A stretch of 64,000 nucleotides of DNA, taken from contig JAKJER010000021.1 of the NCBI GenBank assembly GCA_022705325.1, forward strand, positions 1-64,000. Reading direction: 5' to 3'. Position 1 is the first letter of the stretch. Each line of letters starts with the position of its first letter. Under the pieces are notes generated by a model that saw nothing but the letters and a program-made list of their open reading frames with translations, had not been told where the DNA came from and did not search any database. This document shows, one piece after another, positions 33,708-42,400 of the stretch. Source of the DNA: Planctomycetota bacterium (GTDB taxonomy: Bacteria; Planctomycetota; Phycisphaerae; SM23-33). Made by a program: the position numbers and the translations under genes.

Positions 33708-35183
33708 TTGAGTTTCCGCCTGCTGATCCTCAGTGACGTTCATTATGCCGCCACGCCCGCCGATGCGGTCGGTCCGGCCAGGCGGCGCTGTCTGCTGGGG
33801 CGCGAGTTGCTCCGCCGCGTCCTGGCCAACGCCCGGCGACGCGGCGGGTTCGACGCCGTCGCCATTCTCGGCGATCTGCTCAACCGCGGCGACGCGTCCG
33901 ACCGGACGCAGCAGAGTCTGGCCGAGCTGGCCGAGGACCTCTCCGCCATCGGCGGCGACGTCCCCCTGCTGCTTGTGACCGGCAACCACGACGGCCCGGC
34001 CGAGCAGGTCTACAGAGCGCTGGGCGAGCGCCCGGGCCCGCAGGTGATCGGCCAACTCCGCTTCTTCGTGTTCGCCGACGTCTACGACGGGGCCGACCGC
34101 TGCACCCGCCTGGAGGAAGATCGCCGGCGATTCGGCGAGTTCGCCGCCGCCGGCGAGGGGCCCATCGTCGTCCTTCAGCACAACCCGGTGTGCCCGGCCA
34201 TCGACGACGACTACCCCTACATGCACACCAACCGCGAGCAGGTGCTGCGCGATTACGCCGCCGCCGGCGTGCTGCTCTCGCTCAGCGGGCACTACCACAA
34301 AGGCACAGAGCCGACCCGGGTCGACGGCGTGACGTACTTCACCGCGCCCGCCCTGTGCGAGGCGCCCTTCTGCTACAGCCTCGCCGAGATCCAGGGCCGC
34401 CAGGTCGACATCCGCACCCGCCGCCTGGCCCTCGAGAGCGAGACCCCGCTGGTGGACAGCCACGCCCACACCGAGTTCGCTTACTGCGGACGCGACATCT
34501 CCGCCGCCGACGAGATCGACCGCGCCCGCAGCTTCGGACTGGGCGGGCTGTTCCTGGTCGAGCACTCCCCGCAGCTCTACGTGACCAAGGAGGCGTTCTA
34601 CACCGGACAGCACGTCCGTCAGCCGCACCTCTGGCGCGACGGACGCCACCGCCGCATCGACGACTTCCGCCGGGCCGTGCAGCCCCTGCGCGACGGCTAC
34701 GCGCGAATCGGCCTGGAGGTCGAACTCGACGCCGACGACCGCGTCATCCTCGACGACGCCGACCGCGGTTGGCAGGACATCCTCGTCGGGGCCGTCCACT
34801 TCCTCAACAAGGACCACAGCCAGTACAGCGACGCCGAGATGGCCGCCGAGTTCATGCGGGTCAACCGCAGGCTGATCGAGTGCGGAGTCCACGTCCTGGC
34901 CCACCCGTGGCGGGTCTTCACGTGGTTCCGGCGCACCGTCCCCACGCACCTCTACGGCGAGTTGGCCGATCTGCTGGCGGCGTCGAACGTGGCCGCCGAG
35001 ATCAACTGCCACCTCAACCAGAACGACCCGGCCTTCTTCCGCACCTGCATCGAGCGGGGCGTCAAGCTCGCCCTGGGCAGCGACGCCCACGTGCCCGAGG
35101 AGATGGGCGACCTCCACGAACACCTGGCCTTCCTCCGCGAGGTCGCCGACGGGAGAGATCTCGCTGACCTGTTGGCGTTCTAG
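33708..35183 (+). CDS. Fused calcineurin-like phosphoesterase and PHP-domain protein
   Basis: 491 residues from a TTG start, supported by AAGGAG eight bases upstream and by the phosphoesterase motif starting at once (RLLILSDVHY). Residues 1-240: DVH, GDLLNRG, GNHDG, LQHNP and SGHYHKG give the full metal site of a class III (3',5'-cAMP-type) phosphoesterase. From about 247: VDSHAHTEFAYCGRD, EHSPQLYV, LEVELDAD, GAVHFLNKDH and ALGSDAHVPEEMGD are the metal-binding motifs of a PHP phosphoesterase. Both active sites look complete in one cytoplasmic polypeptide. The substrate is unknown; nucleotides or small phosphate esters are the likely range. It stands alone after the esterase gene. Confidence 0.85.
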   Translation: MSFRLLILSDVHYAATPADAVGPARRRCLLGRELLRRVLANARRRGGFDAVAILGDLLNRGDASDRTQQSLAELAEDLSAIGGDVPLLLVTGNHDGPAEQVYRALGERPGPQVIGQLRFFVFADVYDGADRCTRLEEDRRRFGEFAAAGEGPIVVLQHNPVCPAIDDDYPYMHTNREQVLRDYAAAGVLLSLSGHYHKGTEPTRVDGVTYFTAPALCEAPFCYSLAEIQGRQVDIRTRRLALESETPLVDSHAHTEFAYCGRDISAADEIDRARSFGLGGLFLVEHSPQLYVTKEAFYTGQHVRQPHLWRDGRHRRIDDFRRAVQPLRDGYARIGLEVELDADDRVILDDADRGWQDILVGAVHFLNKDHSQYSDAEMAAEFMRVNRRLIECGVHVLAHPWRVFTWFRRTVPTHLYGELADLLAASNVAAEINCHLNQNDPAFFRTCIERGVKLALGSDAHVPEEMGDLHEHLAFLREVADGRDLADLLAF

Positions 35184-35380
35184 TCACCCGGACCACGAAG
35201 ATCACCAGGAAGGAAGAGGGGTCACTTAGAGGGCCCTTCTCGTGGTCTCTGTCTTCTTTCTTCCTTGTGGTCTCAGCGGTCTTCGTGGTCTTGGTGATTG
35301 GCTCATGCCTTTCGCCCGCCTTTGCCGATAAGTCCGCCAGACCGCCCCGATCGAGGGGCGGCAGGCAAAGGAATGGCCGG

Positions 35381-36187
35381 ATGGGATGGCAGACCGACCA
35401 CGACGACGCTCTCGTATTGCCCGGACGAACCGGCGGCGCCGCCGTGCGCGCCGGGCGGCGGGCGATCGACGTGTCGCAGGCGATGGCCCATCTGCGGGCC
35501 GGCGCCCGAGACAGCGCGGTCGACCGCGTGTCGGCGGGCTATCTCGCCCTGCGCCAGGGCGAGGACGGCCTGTCGGTCGACGAGGCGTTGACGGTGACGG
35601 CCGAGGCGCTGGGCGAGGAGGTGCTGCTGCGCCATCGCCTGTCGGAGATCCGGTATTGCCGCCGGCGCGGCCTGCCCCTGCCCTCGGCCCGCGACGAGGA
35701 CGGGCCCGGCACGGTCGCCCGGTCCGCCCTGAGCCTGGTCGCCCTGGCCTGGGCCAACCGCCCCTGCCCCGTCTGCCACAACGGCTGCGAGGTCTGCACC
35801 CGCTGCGAGCTGGACGAGCTGCTCACCGGCGGGCGCTGCAACGCCTGCGGAGAGACAGGCTGGGTGGAATGCAGCGTCTGTGCGGGCACGGGCTGGCTGG
35901 ACCAGCCTGCCCCGTCCGAACTGGCCCGCCACGTCCAGCGCCTCCGCCGGCGCCAGGCCCGCGACGGCGTCCGCCGCCTGTGGGCCTCCCTGTCCAGGCT
36001 GCGGAAGGACGAAGTCCACCTGTTGGGCGAGCGGCGGGCGGACATGCTCGCCGACCTGGTCCGCCTGCGCGCCCAACTGCGGCTGCTCATGAACCACGCC
36101 GGCATTCACCGCGACCGCGTCCGCGGAGAGCTGAACCCCTGGGCCCTGCGGGCCGATCAACTCATCGGCCTGTTGACCGGGCGATGA
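35381..36187 (+). CDS. Protein with DnaJ-like zinc-finger repeats, unknown function
   Basis: 268 residues. ATG 35381 has AAAGGAA upstream. Residues about 125-175 hold four Cys pairs: CPVC, CTRC, CNAC and CSVC with GxG spacing, most like the DnaJ central zinc fingers (CxxCxGxG). The flanks are helical and Arg-rich: an N-terminal region (IDVSQAMAHLRAGARDSAVDRVS) and a C-terminal coiled part (RHVQRLRRRQARDGVRRLW). There is no J domain. It may bind protein or RNA. The basic peptide gene at 36303 lies downstream on the other strand. I do not recognise the family. Confidence 0.72.
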   Translation: MGWQTDHDDALVLPGRTGGAAVRAGRRAIDVSQAMAHLRAGARDSAVDRVSAGYLALRQGEDGLSVDEALTVTAEALGEEVLLRHRLSEIRYCRRRGLPLPSARDEDGPGTVARSALSLVALAWANRPCPVCHNGCEVCTRCELDELLTGGRCNACGETGWVECSVCAGTGWLDQPAPSELARHVQRLRRRQARDGVRRLWASLSRLRKDEVHLLGERRADMLADLVRLRAQLRLLMNHAGIHRDRVRGELNPWALRADQLIGLLTGR

Positions 36188-36302
36188 AACGCGACTGGCC
36201 CGCCGCGGGCCGGTCCGCGCCTTCCGCGCAAGGAACACCGCGCAGACCCCGCCGTCTGGCAGCGAGTCTGTGCGGTGTTCCAGTCTGCAAAGAAGCTCTT
36301 GC

Positions 36303-36383
36303 CTAGCTGCGCTTCTTGCGGCGATTGCGGCGCTCGCGGCGCTTCTTCGAGCCAATTTTCCGGCGGCGTCTTGACTTAGCCAT
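36303..36383 (-). CDS. 26-residue Arg/Lys-rich peptide (candidate ribosome-associated protein)
   Basis: Short minus-strand gene: ATG 36383, stop TAG 36303-36305. The product begins MAKSRRRRKIGSKKRRERRN and ends RRKKRS; 16 of 26 residues are Arg or Lys. AGGA stands eight bases before the ATG. The pattern KIGSKKRR...R resembles the tiny basic ribosomal proteins (AURKAIP1/COX24-domain, bS22-like), but the match is by eye. An overlapping minus-strand reading frame (36465-36376, ending IELPDDIREELHG) stops just inside its start, so coupling to an upstream small gene is possible. AAAATTGG codons break the GC bias of random frames. Confidence 0.68.
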   Translation of the reverse strand: MAKSRRRRKIGSKKRRERRNRRKKRS

Positions 36384-36595
36384 GCAGTTCCTCGCGAATA
36401 TCGTCTGGAAGTTCTATGCGTTCCTGCGGCCGGACCCTAAGGGCCCTGCCGTCAAAGTCCTTCATTTTACGGCCCTGGATGTCAATTGTCACGCGCAAAA
36501 CCCGACGGGGGCGATTCTGATCCGCCCAACGCCCGCCTTTGTGGTCCTCGCGATCTCCGGTGGCCTGGTGATTTCCCCGCCCGCTTGCGACCCCC

Positions 36596-36623
36596 AAGCC
36601 CACCCAAGGCCGTCCGCGGGCTT
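36596..36623. repeat. Diverged copy of the 28-bp palindrome
   Basis: 24 of 28 bases match the element at 16724-16751 (AAGCCCAC kept on the left, GGGCTT on the right), with a similar CGACCCCC flank. The outer six bases still pair. It lies 70-98 bases before the sulfatase start at 36694, just upstream of its TATAAT box at 36644-36649. Confidence 0.6.
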
Positions 36624-36693
36624 TCCCTTCGGCGGTCCATGAGTATAATCGAACCGGCCGCCCAGTCTGTCCGGGCGCCGGAAAGGACACCAC

Positions 36694-38214
36694 ATGATGA
36701 AACGCCGCGATTTTCTCCAGGCCGCCTCAGCCGCCGCCCTGTCCGCCGCGGGCCTGGGCTGCACCCCCGGCTCCCAGGCGCCCACCTCCAGCCTGGCGGC
36801 TGGGCAGCGCCGCCCCAACGTCGTGTTCATCCTCACCGACGACCAGCGATGGGACTGCATGAGCTGCGCCGGCCATCCGTTCCTCCGCACGCCGAACATC
36901 GACCGCCTGGCGGCAGAGGGAGTGCGCTTCGCCAACGCCTTCGTCACCACCAGCTTGTGCTCGCCCAGCCGGGCGTCGTTCCTGAGCGGCCTGTACGCCC
37001 ACTCGCACGGGATCATCAACAACTTCACCGACTACCCCGCCTCCCTGGCCAGCTTTCCCCGCCGCCTCCAGGGCGAAGGCTACAAGACCGCCTACATCGG
37101 CAAGTGGCACATGGGCGAGCAGAGCGACGAGGCCCGCCCCGGCTTCGACTACTGGGCCAGCCACAAGGGACAGGGCGACTACTTCGACACCGCCTTCAAC
37201 GTCAACGGCAAGCGAGAACTCAAGAAGGGCTACTACACCCACGTCGTGACGGACATGGCCGCCGAGTGGATCGGCCAGCAGCCCGCGGGCCAGCCGTTCT
37301 GCCTCATCCTCGGGCACAAGGCCCCGCACACGCCCTTCACGCCCGAGCCCAGGTACGAGAAGATCTTCGACGACGTGAAGATCACCTACCCCGACTCCGC
37401 CTTCCACCTGGAGGGCAAGCCCGAGTGGGTCCGCCAGCGGCTGGACACCTGGCACGGCATCTACGGGCCGCTGTACGGCTACCGCAAGAAGTTCCCCGAC
37501 CGCAGCAAGCAGGCCGAGGCCGACTTCGCCCGCTTCGTGCGGTGCTACACGGCCACCATCAAGTCCGTCGACGACAGCGTCGGCCGGATCTACGCCGCCC
37601 TGGAGAAGGCCGGCGTGCTCGACGACACCATCATCGTCTTCGCCGGCGACAACGGCAGCTTCCTCGGCGAGCACGGCATGACCGACAAGCGGACCATGCA
37701 CGAGGAGTCCATCCGCGTGCCCATGCTGGTGCGCTACCCGCGCCAGTTCAAGCCGGCCACCGTCGTCAACCAGATGGTCCTGAACGTCGACCTGGCCCCC
37801 AGCCTGCTGGACCTGTGCGGCGCCAAGCCGCTTCAGAACATCCACGGGCAGTCGTGGCGGTCGATCGCAGCCGGCAAGGGCGGCAAGTGGCGCACGAGCT
37901 GGATGTACGAGTACAACTACGAGAAGCAGTTCCCCTACACGCCCAACGTCCGCGGCGTGCGGACCGACGGCTGGAAGTACGTCCACTACCCCCACGGCGA
38001 CGGCAAGGCCGACCGCCACAAGGCCGAGCTGTACGACCTGGCCGCCGACCCGCACGAGTTGAAGAACCTCATCGACGAGCCCGCCTGCGCGGGACGCGTC
38101 GAGCAGCTCAAGCAGGAACTCGCCCGCCTGATGAAAGAAACCGGCGTCCTGAGCGACAAGATGCCCCTCGACGAGGGCGTCAAGACCGTCCTGCCGGAGA
38201 AGTCGATCCGGTAG
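36694..38214 (+). CDS. Sulfatase (Cys-type, exported)
   Basis: 506 residues. The N-terminus MKRRDFLQAASAAALSAAGLGC combines a twin-arginine motif with a possible lipobox (GLGC), so it may be a Tat-exported lipoprotein. The sulfatase core is complete: RPNVVFILTDDQRWD, CSPSRASFLSG with Cys89 (the formylglycine precursor), GKWHMG, GHKAPHTPF, FAGDNGSFLGEHG and the tail LYDLAADPHELKNL. It should hydrolyse sulfate esters of glycans in the periplasm or at the membrane. A TATAAT at 36644-36649 and a REP-like palindrome stand upstream. Confidence 0.93.
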   Translation: MMKRRDFLQAASAAALSAAGLGCTPGSQAPTSSLAAGQRRPNVVFILTDDQRWDCMSCAGHPFLRTPNIDRLAAEGVRFANAFVTTSLCSPSRASFLSGLYAHSHGIINNFTDYPASLASFPRRLQGEGYKTAYIGKWHMGEQSDEARPGFDYWASHKGQGDYFDTAFNVNGKRELKKGYYTHVVTDMAAEWIGQQPAGQPFCLILGHKAPHTPFTPEPRYEKIFDDVKITYPDSAFHLEGKPEWVRQRLDTWHGIYGPLYGYRKKFPDRSKQAEADFARFVRCYTATIKSVDDSVGRIYAALEKAGVLDDTIIVFAGDNGSFLGEHGMTDKRTMHEESIRVPMLVRYPRQFKPATVVNQMVLNVDLAPSLLDLCGAKPLQNIHGQSWRSIAAGKGGKWRTSWMYEYNYEKQFPYTPNVRGVRTDGWKYVHYPHGDGKADRHKAELYDLAADPHELKNLIDEPACAGRVEQLKQELARLMKETGVLSDKMPLDEGVKTVLPEKSIR

Positions 38215-38296
38215 GCAACGGCGGCCACAGAGGGACACAGAGCGGATAGGGAGCGATTTGGCGTCCTCGCTCTCGTTGATCCTCGAAAGAAAAGAA

Positions 38297-38338
38297 TTGG
38301 CTACTCTCCTCGAAATAGGCTATTATTAAGCTACTCTC
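38297..38338 (+). promoter_or_regulatory. Promoter with CTACTCTC repeats before the fic gene
   Basis: TTGGCT (38297-38302), 18-base spacer, TATTAT (38321-38326). The octamer CTACTCTC occurs twice, 38301-38308 and 38331-38338, exactly 30 bases apart (about three helical turns), with a related GGCTATTATT between. One copy overlaps the -35 end and one covers the start region, a typical layout for a repressor site. CCTCGAAA also occurs twice (38281 and 38308). Confidence 0.5.
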
Positions 38339-38351
38339 AAGAGGGTTAGCC

Positions 38352-39389
38352 ATGGCTTCCATGAGTGTTGAACGGCTGAAGGCATCGTCCATTCCTGTTG
38401 CCACGGGCTGGCTGCTGGGTGAGTGCATGGAGGCCAGGGGCAAGCAGGACCTGTGGTTCCGCCAGCGTCCGGAGGTGATGGCCAGCCTCAGAGAACAGGC
38501 GATTATCCAGAGCGTCGAGTCGTCCAACCGTATCGAGGGGGTGACCGTGCCCAAGGAACGGCTGGCCCCGGTGGCCCTGGGTAAGGCCAGGCCCCGCAAC
38601 CGCTGCGAGGAGGAGTTGGCCGGCTACCGCAGGGCCCTGGAGTGGATATTCACCCGCAAGGCCGACCTGCCGGCCACGCCAAGACTCATCCTGCACCTTC
38701 ACAAGCTGGCCCAGGGCGGCAGCGGCGATGCCGGACAATGGAAGTCGCGAGACAACGAGATCGTCGAGTTCCTGCCCAGTGGGGAGCCGGTCGTGCGCTT
38801 TCGGCCCACGTCGGCCAAGCAGACGCCCGCGGCCGTCGGGATCCTGTGCCGCGAATACCAGAAAGCCTGCGATGAGGCGGCCATCCCGCCCCTGCTGGCG
38901 GTGGCGACGTTCGTGCTGGACTTCCTATGCATTCACCCCTTCCGCGACGGCAACGGGAGAGTCTCACGCTTATTGACAACGTTTCTGCTTCTCCAGCATG
39001 GTCTCCACGTCGCTCGATACGTCAGCCTCGAACGCCTGGTGGAGGAAAGCAAGGAGGAGTATTACGACATCCTGGGCGAGTGCTCGCACGGCTGGCACGA
39101 ATCGCAGAATCCTGTGGTGCCGTGGTGGAACTACTTCTTGAGCGTGGTGCGGCGGGCATATGGGGATCTAGCCCGGCAAGTTCAGACCGCTCAATCGGGG
39201 CCTGCCAAGACGGAACTGGTGCGCAAGGCCGTGCTGGAACAGGTGGGCCCGTTCGCGCTTGGCGACATCTCCGCCCAGTTCCCGTCCGTCAGCGTTCAAC
39301 TGGTGAAGAAGGTGCTGGGCGAACTGAAACAAACCGGGCAACTCCGCCTCACCGGCCGCGGGCGCGGGGCCCGCTGGGAAGTCCGGTAG
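38352..39389 (+). CDS. Fic-family protein with N-terminal inhibitory helix and C-terminal winged helix
   Basis: 345 residues. The core motif HPFRDGNGRVSRL (His195 first) is the complete Fic active site, so it should transfer AMP or a similar group from a nucleotide to a protein Ser/Thr/Tyr. Upstream, SSNRIEG (Ser58 to Glu62-Gly63) fits the inhibitory (S/T)xxxE(G/N) helix located N-terminally, as in class II Fic proteins. The C-terminal about 70 residues (FALGDISAQFPSVSVQLVKKVLGELKQTGQLRL) form a winged helix, probably DNA-binding. The repeats in its promoter suggest self-regulation. There is no antitoxin gene beside it, which is normal for this class. Confidence 0.92.
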   Translation: MASMSVERLKASSIPVATGWLLGECMEARGKQDLWFRQRPEVMASLREQAIIQSVESSNRIEGVTVPKERLAPVALGKARPRNRCEEELAGYRRALEWIFTRKADLPATPRLILHLHKLAQGGSGDAGQWKSRDNEIVEFLPSGEPVVRFRPTSAKQTPAAVGILCREYQKACDEAAIPPLLAVATFVLDFLCIHPFRDGNGRVSRLLTTFLLLQHGLHVARYVSLERLVEESKEEYYDILGECSHGWHESQNPVVPWWNYFLSVVRRAYGDLARQVQTAQSGPAKTELVRKAVLEQVGPFALGDISAQFPSVSVQLVKKVLGELKQTGQLRLTGRGRGARWEVR

Positions 39390-39400
39390 TTGGCCTGGAC

Positions 39401-42400
39401 CTACGGTTCGACGATCACGCGGAACCCCACATTGTGGACCTTTCGCCAGGCGGGGTATTTCCAGCGGGTGGCGGAGGTGGCGTCTTGGGGTCGCGAGCAC
39501 CATGACCCGCCGCGGACGACGAACTCCGCCTCCGCGGGCGCCGCGGCGGCGGCGGTGTCGTACGGGTACGGGCGGTAGGGGCTGGCGGTCCATTCGCTGA
39601 CGTTGCCGGCCATGTCGTGCAGGCCCCAGGCGTTGGGCTGCTTCGAGCCGACCGGCGCGGTGATCAACGTAGCGTCGTCGAAGCGGTCGTCGCGGAGGAA
39701 CCATTTCGGCTTGGCGCCGAAGGCCAGCTTCTGGACCTCCCGACCGGCCAGGTTCTCCAGCTTGGCGAAGTCCTCGTCCGTCGAGCCGTACCACATCGCG
39801 TCGGCTGAGCCCGCCCGGCAGGCCCACTCCCACTGCGTTTCCGTGGGCAGGCTCACCTTTCGCCCGGTGCGCCGGGCGAGCAGGCGGCAGAACGCTGTCG
39901 CCTCCTGCTGTGAGACGCGGACGGCGGGAAGGGCGCCCGCCGTCAGCGGATACCCCTCCCCGCGCCAGTCGATGCTGAACCACGAGACGAACCCGCTGTC
40001 GTGGCGCTCGTCGGCCAGCGCCTGGTACTGCGCGTTGGTGATCTCGCAGCGGGCCATGTAGAACGGCTTGTCGATGCGGGCTCGGAAGGCGGGGCCCTCG
40101 TCGGCGGGGCCGGCCGACCGGCCCATCACGAACTCGCCTGCCGGCACGAGCACGCATTCGATCTCCAGGCCCTTGGCGAGTTCGAGTTTGATGGTCTTGG
40201 GCAGGCCGGCGGCATCCTGGCGGCGCTTCGCCTCGGCTGGGTCGAAGGGCCAGTTCGCGCACGCGGGCGCGGCGGCCGGCGGCGGCGCGGGCGGCGGCTT
40301 CACGAACGCCGGCGGCGGGTCGGCCGTCTCGGGCATCCACTCGACGTCGTCGGTGCGGTTGGCGTAGCGTGCGAGCATTTCCCGCCGCCGCTCGTAGAAG
40401 TCAAAGGGCGTTCCCCACTCGCTGAACCGCCACGAGCCCTGGTCCGGCGCGCCCAGGTCGATCCACGCGTAGAGGCGGCGCCACGCGTCGTCGTCCAGGC
40501 GGACGTTGTGGTGCCCCTTGCGGAGCATCTGCACCAGCAGGCTGGTGTCGACGAAGAACTCGCTGGCCACCTGGCGCCCGTAGTGGCTCTCGGCGTGCGC
40601 CCGCCGCACGTACGGATGCAGCGCGATGTACGCGGGCGTCAGCACCGTGCTGATCGAGCTGTGGGTGGCCTCCTGGTAGTCGCGGCTGATTCGCAGCTTG
40701 TCCTGCTCGCTCTTGCGGGCCAGGTCCGGCCGGCCCGGCTTGCTGCCGTCGTGGCAGCCCACGCAGTAGCGGTCCAGCACCGGTTGGACCTCGCGCTCGA
40801 AGTCGAAACCCCTGGCCGGGCCCTTCCACGGCTCGACGCTTGCCAGCGCCGTCGCCACGCGGGCGGAATCCGGCGGGGGCAGGTCGTCCTGGCGCTCGTG
40901 GCAGCCCACGCACGAGAGCACCTCTCCCGGCATGGCGGTGAACCAGCTCCGCATCTGCTGGAGGGCCCGCCCCTGCTCGTCCAGGGGCTGGATCGAGATC
41001 GGCGTGTTGGCGGGCACCTGGAAGTAGGCCGACCCGTTCTCGTTGACGTCGACGGTGCCCAGCAGAAAGCGGGGCTCCCACGGCCCGTCCACGCCGGGCG
41101 TCGCCAGGTGCCCGAAGCCTCTCCGGGCGGTGTGGCGGTAGACGAAGTTGTACGTGAACACGCGGAGCTTCTTGACCGACCCGCGCGGCACGCCGCGCAG
41201 TCCCTCGCCCTTGTACACGTCGACCAGGTAGACCGAGGCCGTCTTCTTGTCGAGTTGGACGCGGTCTCGGATGACCGGCGGGCGCGGGCGAGGGGCCAGC
41301 GGGATCGGCTCCAGCAGCGAGTGGGCGTCCAGACGGGCGATCTCGGTGAAGTTGTCGAACACGTCCACCAGGTAGATCGCGTAGTCCAGTTGGCGGGGGT
41401 TCAGCCTCGCCGCGACCAGGAAGTAGCTCTCGCTGAGCGGCCAGGGGTGGGCGAACTTGGGCCAGTCGCCCTGGTAGAGCGTGTCTTCGACCACGCGCTG
41501 CACGCCCTTGCCGTATCCCGGGATGGTCTGGATGGCCCCGCTGGTCTCGTGGCGCCCGCGGGCGGGGTCGAGCAGGACCAGCCGCCCCGTGCGGTTGGGC
41601 CCGTGGTGCCCGCAGACCACGCCGGCGACCATCGTCGGGTGGTTGGGGATCGGCCGGGCGTAGAAGATGGAGTTCGGCCAGTACGAGTTGCTGCCGTAGA
41701 ACTCCATCTGGTTCGTGCCGTCGGGATTCATGTGGAACAGCAGTCGCCCGAACTGGTGGCTGACGTTGGCGTACTCGTAGCGGGTGAACAGCACGCGCCC
41801 GTCGTTGAGCACCGTCGGGTACCAGTTGCTCTCCTGGTCGAAGGTCAGCAAGCGGGTGTTCTTGCCGTCGGCGTCGCACAGGCACAGGTTGGACACGTAC
41901 GACTGCCCGTCCTCGCAGGGCACGCCCGTGAACAGCCGCGTCGAGTTGAAGATGATCCGCCCGTCCGGCAGGTAGCACGGGTCGCCGTTGTCCACGTCGC
42001 CCTCGGTGTCGGTGGTGATCTGGCGGAGATTCTTCCCGTCCGCGCCGATCTCCCACACCTGGAAGGCGCCGTTCTCGGACGGCGCGGCGAAGAGGATCGT
42101 GCGGGCGTCGAAGTGCACCTCCGGGTGCTGGAGCATGTGCGTCCTGGGCGGTTTGTAGATCGTGCGGCTGCGGGCCATGCCCTCCCGCAGCGACACCGCC
42201 GACAGCTCGTCCTCCCAGTACGGCGCGACCGGCGCGTTCTTCGGGCGGAAGTCGCACGACCAGTTCACCGTCATGCCGTACCTCTGCCCCCACAGCCAGT
42301 ACGTCTCGCGCGTGTCGCGATGGGGCGCCTTGCGGTTGAGCACCAGCACATCGTCGAAGTTCAGCAGCGGGTTGGCCAGCAGCAGAGACCTCTGCAGCCC

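Noticed and set aside
36316..36642. 108-codon plus-strand frame near 36316
   Set aside because: Antisense to the basic peptide gene; no ribosome site and no motif.
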